NCBI GenBank assembly: GCA_963677755.1
Contig: OY782506.1
Span: 1,922,001 to 1,986,000 of the forward strand
DNA from: JAIOSF01 sp963677755
GTDB lineage: Bacteria; Campylobacterota; Campylobacteria; Campylobacterales; Arcobacteraceae
Direction: 5' to 3'
DNA: 64,000 nt
The notes under the pieces are model-generated. The model was given only the letters and a program-made list of their open reading frames with translations, was not told the origin of the DNA and did not search any database. Position numbers and translations under genes: made by a program. This document shows, piece after piece, positions 17,267 to 26,340 of this stretch; the first letter of the stretch is position 1, and each line of letters begins with the position of its first letter.

Positions 17267-18610
17267 ATGAATAAGATTAAAAAAATTTTTAAAAAATCAT
17301 TAACTACTAAGGATAATAATACTTTAGAAGAGTCTAGTAGACGTGATTTTTTCAAAAATACTGCTGCATTATCAGTTAGTGCTATTGCCGCAACAAGTGT
17401 TTTAGGACCTATAAAACTTTCAGCAGACGAGGATGTAATCGTAAATGAAGTAGAATGGGGAACAAAGCTTGGAGATTTGACAACAAAATATAGATATGGT
17501 ATCCCTTCACCTTATGAACATAATAATGTAAGAAGAAATGACCCGTTATTATCTTCAGGAGATGAATATGCAACAGTAACCATGTGTCCTCTACATGAAT
17601 CAGAAGGTATTGTTACACCTAATGGTTTATTCTTTACAAGAAATCATGGTGGAACTGCACATGTAGATCCACATAAATTCAGACTTATGATTCATGGAAA
17701 AGTAAAAAAAGAGATTGTATTAACTCTTGATGAATTAAAAAGATATCCATGTGAAACAAGAACATACTTTATAGAATGTCCTGCAAATGGTTCAACAGAT
17801 TGGAGAGCACCTCAATACAATAACTTACAATTTTTAAAAGGTATGATGAGTTGTGCTTCTTGGACAGGAGTAATGCTTAAAACAGTTCTTGAAGATTTAG
17901 GACTAGAAGATGATGCTGTATGGATGATGGCAGAAGGTAGTGATAATGCAGGAAACCCTAGAACAATTCCTGTGGAAAAAGCACTTGATGATGCAATGTT
18001 AGTTTGGGGACAAAATGGTGAAGCATTAAGACCTGAACAAGGTTACCCATTAAGATTACTTGTTCCAGGTTGGGAAGGTAACTTAAATACTAAATGGTTA
18101 AAAAGATTAGAGTTCTCAGATAAACCTTGGCACTCAAAAGAGGAAACATCTAAGTATACAATGCTACAAAAAAGTGGTAAAGCTATTAGATACTTCTGGA
18201 TAAATGAAGTTAACTCAGTAATTACTAAACCATGTCCTGAAAAACCATGGACTGATTTAAAAGCAGGTGATTTAGTAGAGATTGAAGGTATTGCTTGGTC
18301 TGGACAAGGTACTATAAAACATGTTGATATCACTTTTGATGGTGGAGATAATTGGGTTGAAGCAAAACTCAAAGGTTTAGTATTACCAAAATGTTGGACA
18401 AGATTTTCATATATGATGAGATGGGATGGAAAACCATTACTATTATCAAGTAGAGCAGTTGATGATTTAGGTAGTGTTCAACCAACTCTTGACCAAGAAA
18501 CAGAGAAACAAGGTGTTGAATCAGTTTATCATAGAAATGGAAATGTAACTTGGGAAGTTACTTCAAAAGGAGAGGTTAATAATGTACACATTAGAAAACA
18601 CCATGCTTAA
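17267..18610 (+). CDS. soxC: SoxC, molybdopterin subunit of sulfane dehydrogenase
   Basis: 447 aa from ATG 17267, seven bases after GGAG; another ATG at 17261 is too close to that site. A twin-arginine signal (SSRRDFFKNTAALSVSAIAA) is followed by the sulfite-oxidase fold: the Mo-binding cysteine in FIECPAN (about residue 171; usually ECSGN), LKTVLEDLGL, and a dimerisation domain with ITKPCPEKPW and VTFDGG-like motifs. With the dihaem SoxD it oxidises the sulfane sulfur left on SoxY, releasing six electrons per thiosulfate, in the periplasm. Its end overlaps the soxD start. Confidence 0.94.
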   Translation: MNKIKKIFKKSLTTKDNNTLEESSRRDFFKNTAALSVSAIAATSVLGPIKLSADEDVIVNEVEWGTKLGDLTTKYRYGIPSPYEHNNVRRNDPLLSSGDEYATVTMCPLHESEGIVTPNGLFFTRNHGGTAHVDPHKFRLMIHGKVKKEIVLTLDELKRYPCETRTYFIECPANGSTDWRAPQYNNLQFLKGMMSCASWTGVMLKTVLEDLGLEDDAVWMMAEGSDNAGNPRTIPVEKALDDAMLVWGQNGEALRPEQGYPLRLLVPGWEGNLNTKWLKRLEFSDKPWHSKEETSKYTMLQKSGKAIRYFWINEVNSVITKPCPEKPWTDLKAGDLVEIEGIAWSGQGTIKHVDITFDGGDNWVEAKLKGLVLPKCWTRFSYMMRWDGKPLLLSSRAVDDLGSVQPTLDQETEKQGVESVYHRNGNVTWEVTSKGEVNNVHIRKHHA

Positions 18611-19809
18611 AAAAGCAATTATAGGTTTAAGTCTAGCAACTGCAGCAATTGTAATATCTGGTTGTAATAATAGTGATGTTAAGATGTCTGATACTACAAA
18701 TGTAAAAGCAGAACATAGAGCAGTAGATGGTGGAAAAACTTTACCCTACTGTAAATGGAAAATATACTGAATATCATGTAAATACACAAGAAGCTAAAGA
18801 TTTTACATATGGTAGAACACCAACAAAGACAGAGATAGCAGCTTGGAACATTGATGTAATGCCTGATGGTACGGGATTACCTATGTATGATACAAAACAT
18901 GGTAAAGTTGTTCTTAATGAAGATGGTTCTAAAAAAATTGCAGAAGGTTCAGTTGCTTGGGGTGCTGAACTTTATGATGCACAATGTGTTATGTGTCATG
19001 GTGACTTTGGTGCTGGTGGAGTTGGTGGATATCCTGCACTATCTGGTGGAGATATAAATTCATTAAAAAACCAACTACAAAATCCAGCTGACAAAGTACC
19101 AACAGAAACACCACCATTAAAAAGAATTGGTAGTTACTGGCCGTACGCTAGTACATTGTTTTGGTACATTCAAGATTCAATGCCATTTCCACATCCTAAA
19201 AGTTTAACAAATAGTGAAACTTATGCAATTTCAGCTTACTTACTAATGGAAAATGGTATTGAAGTTGATGGTGAAGAGATGGATGAAGAATTTATAATGA
19301 ATAGAGAAGAGTTCTTAAAAATTAAAATGCCAAATGAAAATGGATTTTATCCGGTAGTTGATACTCCTGAAAATCCACGACAAGGTGTTGAAAACGTAAG
19401 AGAATTTTTGGGTAATCCTTCAAACTATGGTACAGGTACAAGATGTATGACTGACTGTATCAAAGGTGAAGTACCAGTATTAAGAATCAAAGATGAGATG
19501 AATAACTTTCATCCAGCGGCTACAACTGAAAGAAGTCTTCCTCCTGTTGAAGAGGTGGCAGGTTCTGTACATCCAGGAAAAACTGCCTATGAAGCTTCAT
19601 GTAGTGCTTGTCATGCAAATGAAGCGATTGGAGCACCCGTTGTAGGTGATAGTGATGCTTGGGCAGATGTAATGAAAAAAGGGATAGACGGTGTATACCA
19701 TAATGGTATCAATGGTGTAAATGCGATGCCTCCAAAAGGTGGAAATATGGATTTATCTGATGATCAAGTAAAAGAGATTATTGATTATATGATAGAAGCT
19801 AGTAAATAA
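18582..19809 (+). pseudogene. soxD: SoxD dihaem cytochrome c lipoprotein, interrupted by a frameshift
   Basis: The start at 18582 has AAGGAGAGG nine bases upstream inside soxC. The first frame encodes a lipoprotein signal (LSLATAAIVISGC, lipobox ISGC) and runs to a stop at 18770. The continuation in another frame (TVNGKYTEYHV... to 19809) holds two haem sites, CVMCHGDFGAGG and CSACHANEA, typical of SoxD. The frames join at CCC, 18744-18746: removing one base there gives LPTVNGKY in one protein of about 408 aa. An internal ATG at 18727 would lack any export signal, so cytochrome maturation would fail. Either soxD is mutated or the assembly has a one-base error. An alternative N-terminal start is ATG 18603. 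Confidence 0.85.
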
Positions 19810-19830
19810 TTTTATTAGCATTTTGAAGGG

Positions 19831-19862
19831 GGTTTGGTGGTTTTGCCATTAAACCTTTTTTA
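19831..19862 (+). terminator. Terminator after soxCD
   Basis: GGTTTGGTGG (19831-19840) pairs with CCATTAAACC (19845-19854) through G-T pairs, followed by T7. It separates soxCD from soxXYZA. Confidence 0.75.
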
Positions 19863-20133
19863 TTAATTAACTATAATAAATTATTATATTATAATAGAAA
19901 CTAATAATATTTATTCAAAAAGACATATATTATAAAAAGTTATACAAAATAACCTCTTTTTTATCTAAAAATTGTTACTTTTAACAACTAATTATGATAT
20001 ATAATATATTAGATAAGAAATTAATATAATCCTTTATTTATGGGCTTTATGAGCACTCTATAAACTCATAAAATTATAATAAAAAAAACTTTACCTTATA
20101 AACAAAAAATATTGAAAAATTTATCAATTTTAC
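19863..20133. other. AT-rich intergenic region between soxD and soxX
   Basis: No gene is supported in 19863-20248. The region is over 80 percent A+T by eye and carries the soxX promoter near its right end; otherwise nothing distinct. Confidence 0.6.
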
Positions 20134-20163
20134 TTGACATTGATGAAGATTTTAGATTATAAT
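20134..20163 (+). promoter_or_regulatory. Candidate sigma-70 promoter of soxXYZA
   Basis: TTGACA (20134-20139) and TATAAT (20158-20163), spacer 18, both perfect consensus hexamers, 85 bases before soxX. Confidence 0.7.
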
Positions 20164-20248
20164 TCTTTGTTTTAGTATTTTTGCATACTTGCATACTAAA
20201 TAATATATTCATAAAATATATTAACTACAATAAAAAAAAGGAGACAAG

Positions 20249-20614
20249 ATGAAATTAGCTAAAAGTTTACTAATAGCATCAGCAATAAGTGGTTTAATTG
20301 CTACTTCAAGTTTTGCGAATGCAGATCTAGTTGCTAAAGGTGAGAAGATTTTTAAGACTAAAAAACTTGGAAACTGTATTGCATGTCATGCAGTTAATGG
20401 CAGCGCAGAATTAGACAAAATGGGTCCAGGAAGTTTTGGTCCAAAATTAGCAGGTTTATCTTACTGGGATGATAAAACACTTTATGATACTGTATATGAT
20501 ATTTATGCGGCAAGAGGTATAAAATTTTCAGCAATGCCACCATTTGGAAAAACAGGTTGGCTTGATGATGCAGAGATTAAAGCAGTCGTTGCTTATTTAA
20601 AAACAATTAATTAG
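20249..20614 (+). CDS. soxX: SoxX, monohaem cytochrome c of SoxXA
   Basis: 121 aa with a Sec signal (MKLAKSLLIASAISGLIATSSFA) and one haem site CIACH at residues 43-47. The MGPGSFGPKLAGLSYW segment and MPPFG (likely axial Met) match SoxX. AAAAGGAGA precedes the ATG. SoxXA couples thiosulfate to the SoxY cysteine. It leads the soxXYZA transcription unit, 19 bases before soxY. Confidence 0.94.
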   Translation: MKLAKSLLIASAISGLIATSSFANADLVAKGEKIFKTKKLGNCIACHAVNGSAELDKMGPGSFGPKLAGLSYWDDKTLYDTVYDIYAARGIKFSAMPPFGKTGWLDDAEIKAVVAYLKTIN

Positions 20615-20633
20615 AAATTAGGAGAAAATTACA

Positions 20634-21083
20634 ATGAATAGAAGAAATTTTTTAGGTTTAGGTTTAGGTGCAGCTGCAGTTGCAATGATTCCAATGAATT
20701 TAAGTGCTATAGATTTTAGAGCTACAAAACCTGCTTCATGGACAGCAAAAAAAGTTGATGTTGCTATGAAAGAATTATATGGAACAACAGCTACTACAGA
20801 AAGTGGTGTTAAACTTAAAGCTCCAGATATCGCTGAAAATGGTGCAGTTATCCCTGTATCAGTATCATCAGATTTAGCTGGTAAAACAGTTGCAATATTC
20901 CAAGATGCAAATCCTGAAGCTACGGTTGCAGTATTTACAGTACCTGCAGGTGGAATTATTGATTATTCTATTAGAATTAAAATGCAAAAAACAGGGACAG
21001 TATCAGCTGTTGTTGAAGTTGATGGAAAATTACACTCTGCTTCAAAACTTGTAAAAGTTACAAAAGGTGGATGTGGAGGTTGA
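20634..21083 (+). CDS. soxY: SoxY, sulfur-carrier protein
   Basis: 149 aa. It has a twin-arginine signal (MNRRNFLGLGLGAAAVAM), an immunoglobulin-like domain containing APDIAENGAVIPVSVSS, and the C-terminal swinging arm KGGCGG whose cysteine carries the sulfur intermediates. It is exported folded with SoxZ. RBS AGGAGA is eight bases upstream. Confidence 0.96.
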   Translation: MNRRNFLGLGLGAAAVAMIPMNLSAIDFRATKPASWTAKKVDVAMKELYGTTATTESGVKLKAPDIAENGAVIPVSVSSDLAGKTVAIFQDANPEATVAVFTVPAGGIIDYSIRIKMQKTGTVSAVVEVDGKLHSASKLVKVTKGGCGG

Positions 21084-21140
21084 TTTAATTCACCAACATT
21101 CATTGATCAAAATTAAATATAATATTAAAGGAATATAATA

Positions 21141-21449
21141 ATGGCAAACTTAGGAAAAGCAAGAATTAAAGCGAAAGCAAAAAAAGGTATTGTAACTGTT
21201 AAAGCGATGGCAAAACATCCAATGCTAAGTTATCAAGAAGCAAAAAAAGCAAAGAAAAAAACTGATTTTATTACGCATATTATGGCAACAGTAGATGGAA
21301 AAGCTGTATTTGAAGTATCAACTTCTCAATTTTTATCTAAAAACCCTTATTTGAAATTTCAATTTGCTGGTGAAAAAGGTCAAGAATTAGAATTATCAAT
21401 GGCTACACTTTTAGGTGAAAAGAAATCTTTCAAAGCAAAAATCAAGTAG
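21141..21449 (+). CDS. soxZ: SoxZ, SoxY-binding partner
   Basis: 102 aa without a signal peptide, as usual; it rides with SoxY through the Tat system. ARIKAKAKKGIVTVKAMAKH and HPM motifs match SoxZ (conserved IRxKx.. DG.. H PMExG). Shares the transcript with soxX, soxY and soxA; gaps of 57 and 64 bases either side. Confidence 0.94.
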   Translation: MANLGKARIKAKAKKGIVTVKAMAKHPMLSYQEAKKAKKKTDFITHIMATVDGKAVFEVSTSQFLSKNPYLKFQFAGEKGQELELSMATLLGEKKSFKAKIK

Positions 21450-21513
21450 TTTGATAAATAAACTACTTATAGAAATAAGTGGTTTCTAAAATAACAATAA
21501 AAAGGAGATAACT

Positions 21514-22428
21514 ATGTTATTAAAAATTGTAAAAACTTCTGCACTAGTAGCATTATCAGCTTGTACTTTAAGTGCAAATTCTTTTAATGCTCAAGCTGAA
21601 AAAGATAAAGTTGAACTGATTAAATACTTTGAAGCTAAATTTGCAGATCCAGAAAAAAATGCAGCTAACTTTTTCCCATACTCAACAGAAGATGAGTTAA
21701 AAAACAATATCAAAAAAGGTATCAAACATATGGAGTTTGGTATTGGTAACTATGCCTTTAATAAAGCAGGTATTGAAACTTATGAAGAGATAAATGAAAT
21801 GCCACCTTATGAAGATGCAATAGATGCAGGTGCTGAACTTTATGAGAAAAAATTTGCAAATGGTAATTCACTTTCTGTTTGTTTTCCTGATCCTACTATA
21901 GGTGGAGATTACCCTATGTTTGATGAGTCAACAAAATCTGTTGTTTCTTTAACACAAGCTGTAAATGATTGTATAACATCAAATGGTGAAAAAAAATGGA
22001 ATGAGAAAAAAGGTGATATGGCAAGTTTTCAAGCTTTCATTGCAAACTCTACAAAAGAAGCTGAGAAAAAAGTTAATATCAAAATTGAAAGTGCAGAAGC
22101 AGCAGCAGCTTATGAGAGAGGTAAAGAATTTTACTATACTCAAAGAGGTTACTTAAATCTTTCTTGTGCAACATGTCACGTTCAAGGTGCTGGTAAAAGA
22201 GTTAGAAATGAGTCTTTGTCACAACTTTTAGGTCATACAACACATTTTCCAGTTTATAGATTAAAATGGCAAGGTTTAGGTACGTTAGAACGAAGAATGG
22301 AAGGTTGTGTTAAAGATCAAGGTCAAAACCCACCAAAACCATCTAGTTCAACTATGAAAGAGTTACTATACTTTATGGCATATATGTCAAATGGAATGGC
22401 TGTTGACGGTCCAGATATAAGAAAATAG
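21514..22428 (+). CDS. soxA: SoxA, monohaem-type cytochrome c of SoxXA
   Basis: 304 aa with a Sec signal ending SACTLSANS. One haem site is present, CATCH at residues 218-222; the N-terminal haem of dihaem SoxA is replaced by isolated cysteines (VCFPDP, NDCITSN) that probably form a disulfide. The RMEGCVKDQG motif with C265 supplies the conserved cysteine/persulfide ligand. With SoxX it attaches thiosulfate to SoxY. GGAGA sits before the ATG; the next gene is 11 bases downstream. Confidence 0.94.
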   Translation: MLLKIVKTSALVALSACTLSANSFNAQAEKDKVELIKYFEAKFADPEKNAANFFPYSTEDELKNNIKKGIKHMEFGIGNYAFNKAGIETYEEINEMPPYEDAIDAGAELYEKKFANGNSLSVCFPDPTIGGDYPMFDESTKSVVSLTQAVNDCITSNGEKKWNEKKGDMASFQAFIANSTKEAEKKVNIKIESAEAAAAYERGKEFYYTQRGYLNLSCATCHVQGAGKRVRNESLSQLLGHTTHFPVYRLKWQGLGTLERRMEGCVKDQGQNPPKPSSSTMKELLYFMAYMSNGMAVDGPDIRK

Positions 22429-22439
22429 GAGAGAGAAAA

Positions 22440-22880
22440 ATGAAAAAAATATATACTTTAGCAATAACTTCAATCGTAGCATTTTCTTTAGCAGGATGTA
22501 TGGGTGGTTCTGATAGCTTAACTCCTGCAGCAGCTACTAAAATGGATCAAAAAGAAGTTTGTAATGTAGACAAACTTGGAATTGACACTGTTCTTGCAAA
22601 TGCAAAAATGTATAATGCAGCAGCAGTACAAGAGAAAGTTGAATTTAGAAGACTTGGTGTAAATAATAGTGATTTAATCATTGCTACAGAAGAAGCAATT
22701 AAAACTAATGCTAAAACTGTTACTCCAAAAGATTTTAAAGGAAAAGCGACAAAAGACAAGTTTCCAGTTGCATATGCAGCACATAGAGCTTGTACATTTG
22801 GATTAAATGCTTTACAACAAAAACATGAAGGTAAATCATCATGGAGATTAGCTGTACCTGGAGATGGGTTTAAGTACTAA
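22440..22880 (+). CDS. Unknown lipoprotein between soxA and soxB
   Basis: 146 aa. The lipobox LAGC at about residue 19 makes it a predicted lipoprotein. The mature part has two cysteines (EVCNVDK and HRACTFG), an alanine-rich helical region and a C-terminus ending in WRLAVPGDGFKY. Placement 11 bases after soxA with its own AGGAGAG implies a Sox function; a SoxAX-binding (SoxK/SAXB-like) role is possible, but I cannot show similarity. Its transcript ends at the terminator 22915-22941. Confidence 0.75.
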   Translation: MKKIYTLAITSIVAFSLAGCMGGSDSLTPAAATKMDQKEVCNVDKLGIDTVLANAKMYNAAAVQEKVEFRRLGVNNSDLIIATEEAIKTNAKTVTPKDFKGKATKDKFPVAYAAHRACTFGLNALQQKHEGKSSWRLAVPGDGFKY

Positions 22881-22914
22881 TCACACATTTACAATAATGT
22901 TACATAAATAAGGG

Positions 22915-22941
22915 AAGCCAAGTATTCTACTTGGCTTTTTT
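22915..22941 (+). terminator. Terminator between the sox lipoprotein gene and soxB
   Basis: AAGCCAAGTA (22915-22924) pairs with TACTTGGCTT (22928-22937), 3-base loop, then T6. It implies that soxB has its own transcription start or depends on read-through. Confidence 0.9.
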
Positions 22942-22976
22942 ATCATTTGTTAACTTACATAAGTTAACAAATGATA
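22941..22976. repeat. Perfect 17-bp inverted repeat upstream of soxB
   Basis: TATCATTTGTTAACTTA (22941-22957) is exactly repeated in inverse at 22960-22976 with a 2-base centre. It lies immediately after the preceding terminator and 33 bases before the soxB ATG. It may be an operator or an RNA hairpin. Confidence 0.9.
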
Positions 22977-23009
22977 AAATAATTTAAATTAACAAATAAA
23001 GGAAAAATA

Positions 23010-24815
23010 ATGAGTAAAATGAGTAGAAGAGAATTCATATATATGTCAGCACTTCTTGCTGGTACAGCACCTGTATTTGCAAATTCACATACAAGACTTT
23101 CTAATAGTGGAAAAGCAGAAGATTATTATAAACTAGATAATTTTGGTAATGTAAGACTTATGCATATGACTGATTCTCATGCGCAACTACTACCTGTATA
23201 TTTTAGAGAACCAAATGTAAACTTAGGTTTTTTTGATAACTTTGGTAAACCGCCACATATCGTTGGTGACAAATTATTAGAAAGATATGGAATCAAAGGT
23301 GATAAAAGATTAGAATATGCATTTTCATGTGTAAACTTTGAAAAACATGCCAAAGATATGGGAAAAATAGGTGGTTTTTCACAAATTAAAACTGTTGTAG
23401 ATCATTTAAAAAACTCTTTTGGTTCTGAAAAATGTTTACTTCTTGATGGTGGAGATACATGGCAAGGTAGCTGGACTTCACTTCAAACAAGAGGGAAAGA
23501 TATGGTTGGTGCTATGAACATACTTGGTGTAGATGTAGCAGTTGGACACTGGGAATTTACATATAAAGCAGAAGAAGTTTTAGAAAATGTGTCACTTCTT
23601 AAAGCTGACTTTATAGCCCAAAATGTAAAAGTAAAAGAAGATGCTTTATTTGATGGAACAGCAGAAGCATATGATGAAGATACTGGTCATGCATTTAAAC
23701 CATATACCATTAAAGAATTAAATGGTGCAAGAATTGCAATCATTGGTCAAGCTTTCCCATATACAACTATTGCAAATCCACAAAGAAATATTCCAGATTG
23801 GACTTTTGCTATTAGAGAAACAGAGATGCAAGAGATGGTTGACCAAGTAAGAGATGAGGAAAAACCAGATGCAGTCATCGTACTTTCACACAATGGGTAT
23901 GATGTTGATAAAAGAATGGCTGAAGTATGTAGTGGGATAGACTTTATTATGGGTGGTCATACACATGATGGAGTCCCAGAAGCGTATGAGGTAAAAAATG
24001 CAAATGGTGGAAAAACTTATGTATGTAATGCTGGTTCAAATGGTAAATTTTTAAATGTACTTGATTTAGATGTACAGAATGGGAAAATTAAAGATTTTAA
24101 GTTTACACTTCTTCCAATTTTTTCTGATTTAATTCCAGAAGATCCAGATATGAAAAAATATATTGAACTTGTAAGAAGACCTTTCCAAAAAGAACTTTCA
24201 AGAGAAATTGCAACAACTGATGTAACTCTATTTAGAAGAGGAAACTTTAATGGTTCTTGGGATCAATTAATTTGTGATTCGTTAATAGAGATTGAGGGTG
24301 CAGACATATCACTTTCACCAGGGTTTAGATGGGGAACATCACTTATGCCAGGTCAAACTGTAACATTTGATGATCTTGCTACTCAAACTGCCATGACATA
24401 TCCAGAAACTTATGTAAGAGAATTCACAGGTGCTGCAATTAAAGAAACACTTGAAGATGTAGCTGATAATTTATTTAATGCTGATCCATTCTTACAATCA
24501 GGTGGAGATATGGTTAGAACTGGTGGTATCTCGTATAGAATTGATCCTTCTAAAACAATGGGTCATAGAATTAGTGATATTGTTATGACAAAAACAGGTA
24601 AAAAGATGGAAGCCAATAAAAAATATAAAGTTGGTGGTTGGTCAACTGTAAATGCAGTATCTAAGGGAAGACCAATTTGGGAAGTTACTGAAGACTATTT
24701 AAGAGACTTGAAACATATTGACAACTCAAATCTTAAAATAAATGGTGCAAAAATGGATATGCTTGCAGTTAAAGGAAATCCAGGATATGACGCTAGATAT
24801 GATTACAATATGTAA
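23010..24815 (+). CDS. soxB: SoxB, sulfate thiol esterase
   Basis: 601 aa. The N-terminus MSKMSRREFIYMSALLAGTAPVFA is a Tat-type signal. Metallophosphoesterase motifs are RLMHMTDSHAQLLPVYFR (first metal ligands), LLLDGGDTWQGSW, VGHWEFTYK and MGGHTHDG, followed by a 5-nucleotidase C-terminal domain. SoxB hydrolyses sulfate off the SoxY cysteine using manganese in the periplasm. AAAGGAAAAAT precedes the ATG, and a terminator follows. Confidence 0.96.
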   Translation: MSKMSRREFIYMSALLAGTAPVFANSHTRLSNSGKAEDYYKLDNFGNVRLMHMTDSHAQLLPVYFREPNVNLGFFDNFGKPPHIVGDKLLERYGIKGDKRLEYAFSCVNFEKHAKDMGKIGGFSQIKTVVDHLKNSFGSEKCLLLDGGDTWQGSWTSLQTRGKDMVGAMNILGVDVAVGHWEFTYKAEEVLENVSLLKADFIAQNVKVKEDALFDGTAEAYDEDTGHAFKPYTIKELNGARIAIIGQAFPYTTIANPQRNIPDWTFAIRETEMQEMVDQVRDEEKPDAVIVLSHNGYDVDKRMAEVCSGIDFIMGGHTHDGVPEAYEVKNANGGKTYVCNAGSNGKFLNVLDLDVQNGKIKDFKFTLLPIFSDLIPEDPDMKKYIELVRRPFQKELSREIATTDVTLFRRGNFNGSWDQLICDSLIEIEGADISLSPGFRWGTSLMPGQTVTFDDLATQTAMTYPETYVREFTGAAIKETLEDVADNLFNADPFLQSGGDMVRTGGISYRIDPSKTMGHRISDIVMTKTGKKMEANKKYKVGGWSTVNAVSKGRPIWEVTEDYLRDLKHIDNSNLKINGAKMDMLAVKGNPGYDARYDYNM

Positions 24816-24825
24816 TTCTATCTTT

Positions 24826-24863
24826 GGGTAAAATTTAGTTCTACTAAATTTTATCCCCCTTTT
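24826..24863 (+). terminator. Terminator after soxB
   Basis: GGGTAAAATTTAGT (24826-24839) pairs with a downstream arm to 24857 with one bulged base, 3-base loop, then T4 at 24860-24863. Confidence 0.7.
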
Positions 24864-24970
24864 CTAATAATACTTTTCAAATACTTCTTTTTTCAATTAA
24901 ATTATAATTATTTATAATACATTAATATTTTACAGTTATAATTATTCCAAATAATTCTAAGGAGTAATAT

Positions 24971-25750
24971 ATGAAAAAAATATTAATATCTTTTCTTGTA
25001 ATAACAGTAAGTGTAGTAGTTCTACAAGCAAATGTTACTAAAGAACAATGTTCTCAAAAAGGTGAGAATTTTATCTATGTAGGTGGAGAGTGTATTCAAT
25101 ATGTTGCATTTGAAGGTGATGAAAATAAAAATCTCAATATTATTGTACATGGAACATGGAAATCTGGGACAAATACATTGGGGAGATATGCTCCTTTTGC
25201 TGAAACTATAAATATGAATACTGATATTACTACTGTAGCTGTTGCATTACCAGGTTATTCAAACTCTTCAACAAATAATCTTGAAGATTTAAACCATGGT
25301 GCAAATACAGTATACACACCTAAATATATTCAATTTATGGCAGCACTTATCAAATCTTTAAAAGAAAAATTTGATGCTTCACAAGTAAATTATATAGGAC
25401 ACTCAGCTGGTGCGTCATTAGGTGTAAATGTAGTTGCTATGAATCCAAATCTTCTCAATAGTGTCACAGCAGCTGGGGGAAGATATGATCTCAGTAAATT
25501 TAAAGAGGAAGAAAGAAAAAATCTAATAACGATAAGTGATCATCTTGATAATGTAAAAGATACAAAACTTTTATTAGTCTATGGAACTAAAGATACTATT
25601 TCAGATCCTCAACTTACTACATCATTTTATGAGTTAGCAAAGAAAAAAGGACTAGATGTAAAAATTGTAAAAGTTGAAGGAGCAGAACATATTGATTTAG
25701 ATATGACTGACCCATCAGTTGAAGCTATTACTGAACTTGTATCTGAATAG
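24971..25750 (+). CDS. Secreted alpha/beta hydrolase
   Basis: 259 aa with a Sec signal (MKKILISFLVITVSVVVLQA). The fold is shown by IVHGTWKSG (oxyanion), the nucleophile elbow GHSAGAS, the acid in YGTKDTISD and His in GAEHIDLD. A short Cys-containing N-terminal segment precedes it (EQCSQKGENFIYVGGECIQY). Substrate unknown; position between soxB and soxW-like genes does not prove a sulfur role. AAGGAG is just upstream. Confidence 0.78.
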   Translation: MKKILISFLVITVSVVVLQANVTKEQCSQKGENFIYVGGECIQYVAFEGDENKNLNIIVHGTWKSGTNTLGRYAPFAETINMNTDITTVAVALPGYSNSSTNNLEDLNHGANTVYTPKYIQFMAALIKSLKEKFDASQVNYIGHSAGASLGVNVVAMNPNLLNSVTAAGGRYDLSKFKEEERKNLITISDHLDNVKDTKLLLVYGTKDTISDPQLTTSFYELAKKKGLDVKIVKVEGAEHIDLDMTDPSVEAITELVSE

Positions 25751-25760
25751 ATGAATATAT

Positions 25761-25787
25761 AAATAGATACTTTTATAGTATCTATTT
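25761..25787. terminator. Bidirectional terminator between hydrolase and SoxW-like gene
   Basis: AAATAGATACT (25761-25771) pairs with 25777-25787, 5-base loop, in the convergent gap. Its right end touches the stop codon of the next gene. Confidence 0.7.
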
Positions 25788-26268
25788 AATCTCTAAATTC
25801 TAAATCTGTAAGATATCCTGCAAAATCTGTTTCTAAATAAAGTTTTTCATTTATATAATCTAAAATAAGATTAAATGTTGTTGTATTTCTATAACCCTTT
25901 AGAGCATATACTATATCATTGTTTTCATCTATAAAAACTACCGTAGGATAAAAAGCAATATTTAAATTTTTTGAAAAACCTTTTTTATCGCCTTGATAAT
26001 CTTTATACTTTATTAAATCATTGTCATCTGAATTAACATCAACATATATATAGTTTTTTTCCATTTTTTGTTTTGCAGCTATATCACTAAAGGCATTATC
26101 TATCATGCGGGTACAATAAGGGCAATGTGTCATATGAAAGAAAAGGATAATATGTTTTTTTTCACTTTTTGCTTCTTGCGCTATTTGATCAATATCAACA
26201 ATTCCCCCTCTTCCATAAGAGAAAGTGCATAAGAAAATCACTAAAATAATTAGTTTAAAATATTTCAA
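25786..26268 (-). CDS. Periplasmic thioredoxin-fold protein (SoxW-like)
   Basis: 160 aa with a signal peptide (LIILVIFLCTFSYG). The redox motif HCPYC is embedded in ILFFHMTHCPYCTRM, and the cis-Pro region FYPTVVFID is intact. SoxW-type thioredoxins keep SoxY or other periplasmic thiols reduced, which fits the sox neighbourhood, but that specificity is inferred. Start is a TTG at 26266-26268 with GAGGAATT ahead. It follows the DsrE gene on the same strand. Confidence 0.8.
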   Translation of the reverse strand: MKYFKLIILVIFLCTFSYGRGGIVDIDQIAQEAKSEKKHIILFFHMTHCPYCTRMIDNAFSDIAAKQKMEKNYIYVDVNSDDNDLIKYKDYQGDKKGFSKNLNIAFYPTVVFIDENNDIVYALKGYRNTTTFNLILDYINEKLYLETDFAGYLTDLEFRD

Positions 26269-26340
26269 ATTTAATTCCTCTTTATAACTTATAATTCTCG
26301 ATAAAAATTACATCTAAAAAGCACTACACTAAAAAATAAA

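Noticed and set aside
18727..19809. Separate cytochrome gene starting at ATG 18727
   Set aside because: It would lack an export signal although it has two haem sites, and its start overlaps the end of a frame encoding exactly the missing signal; a frameshifted soxD explains both.
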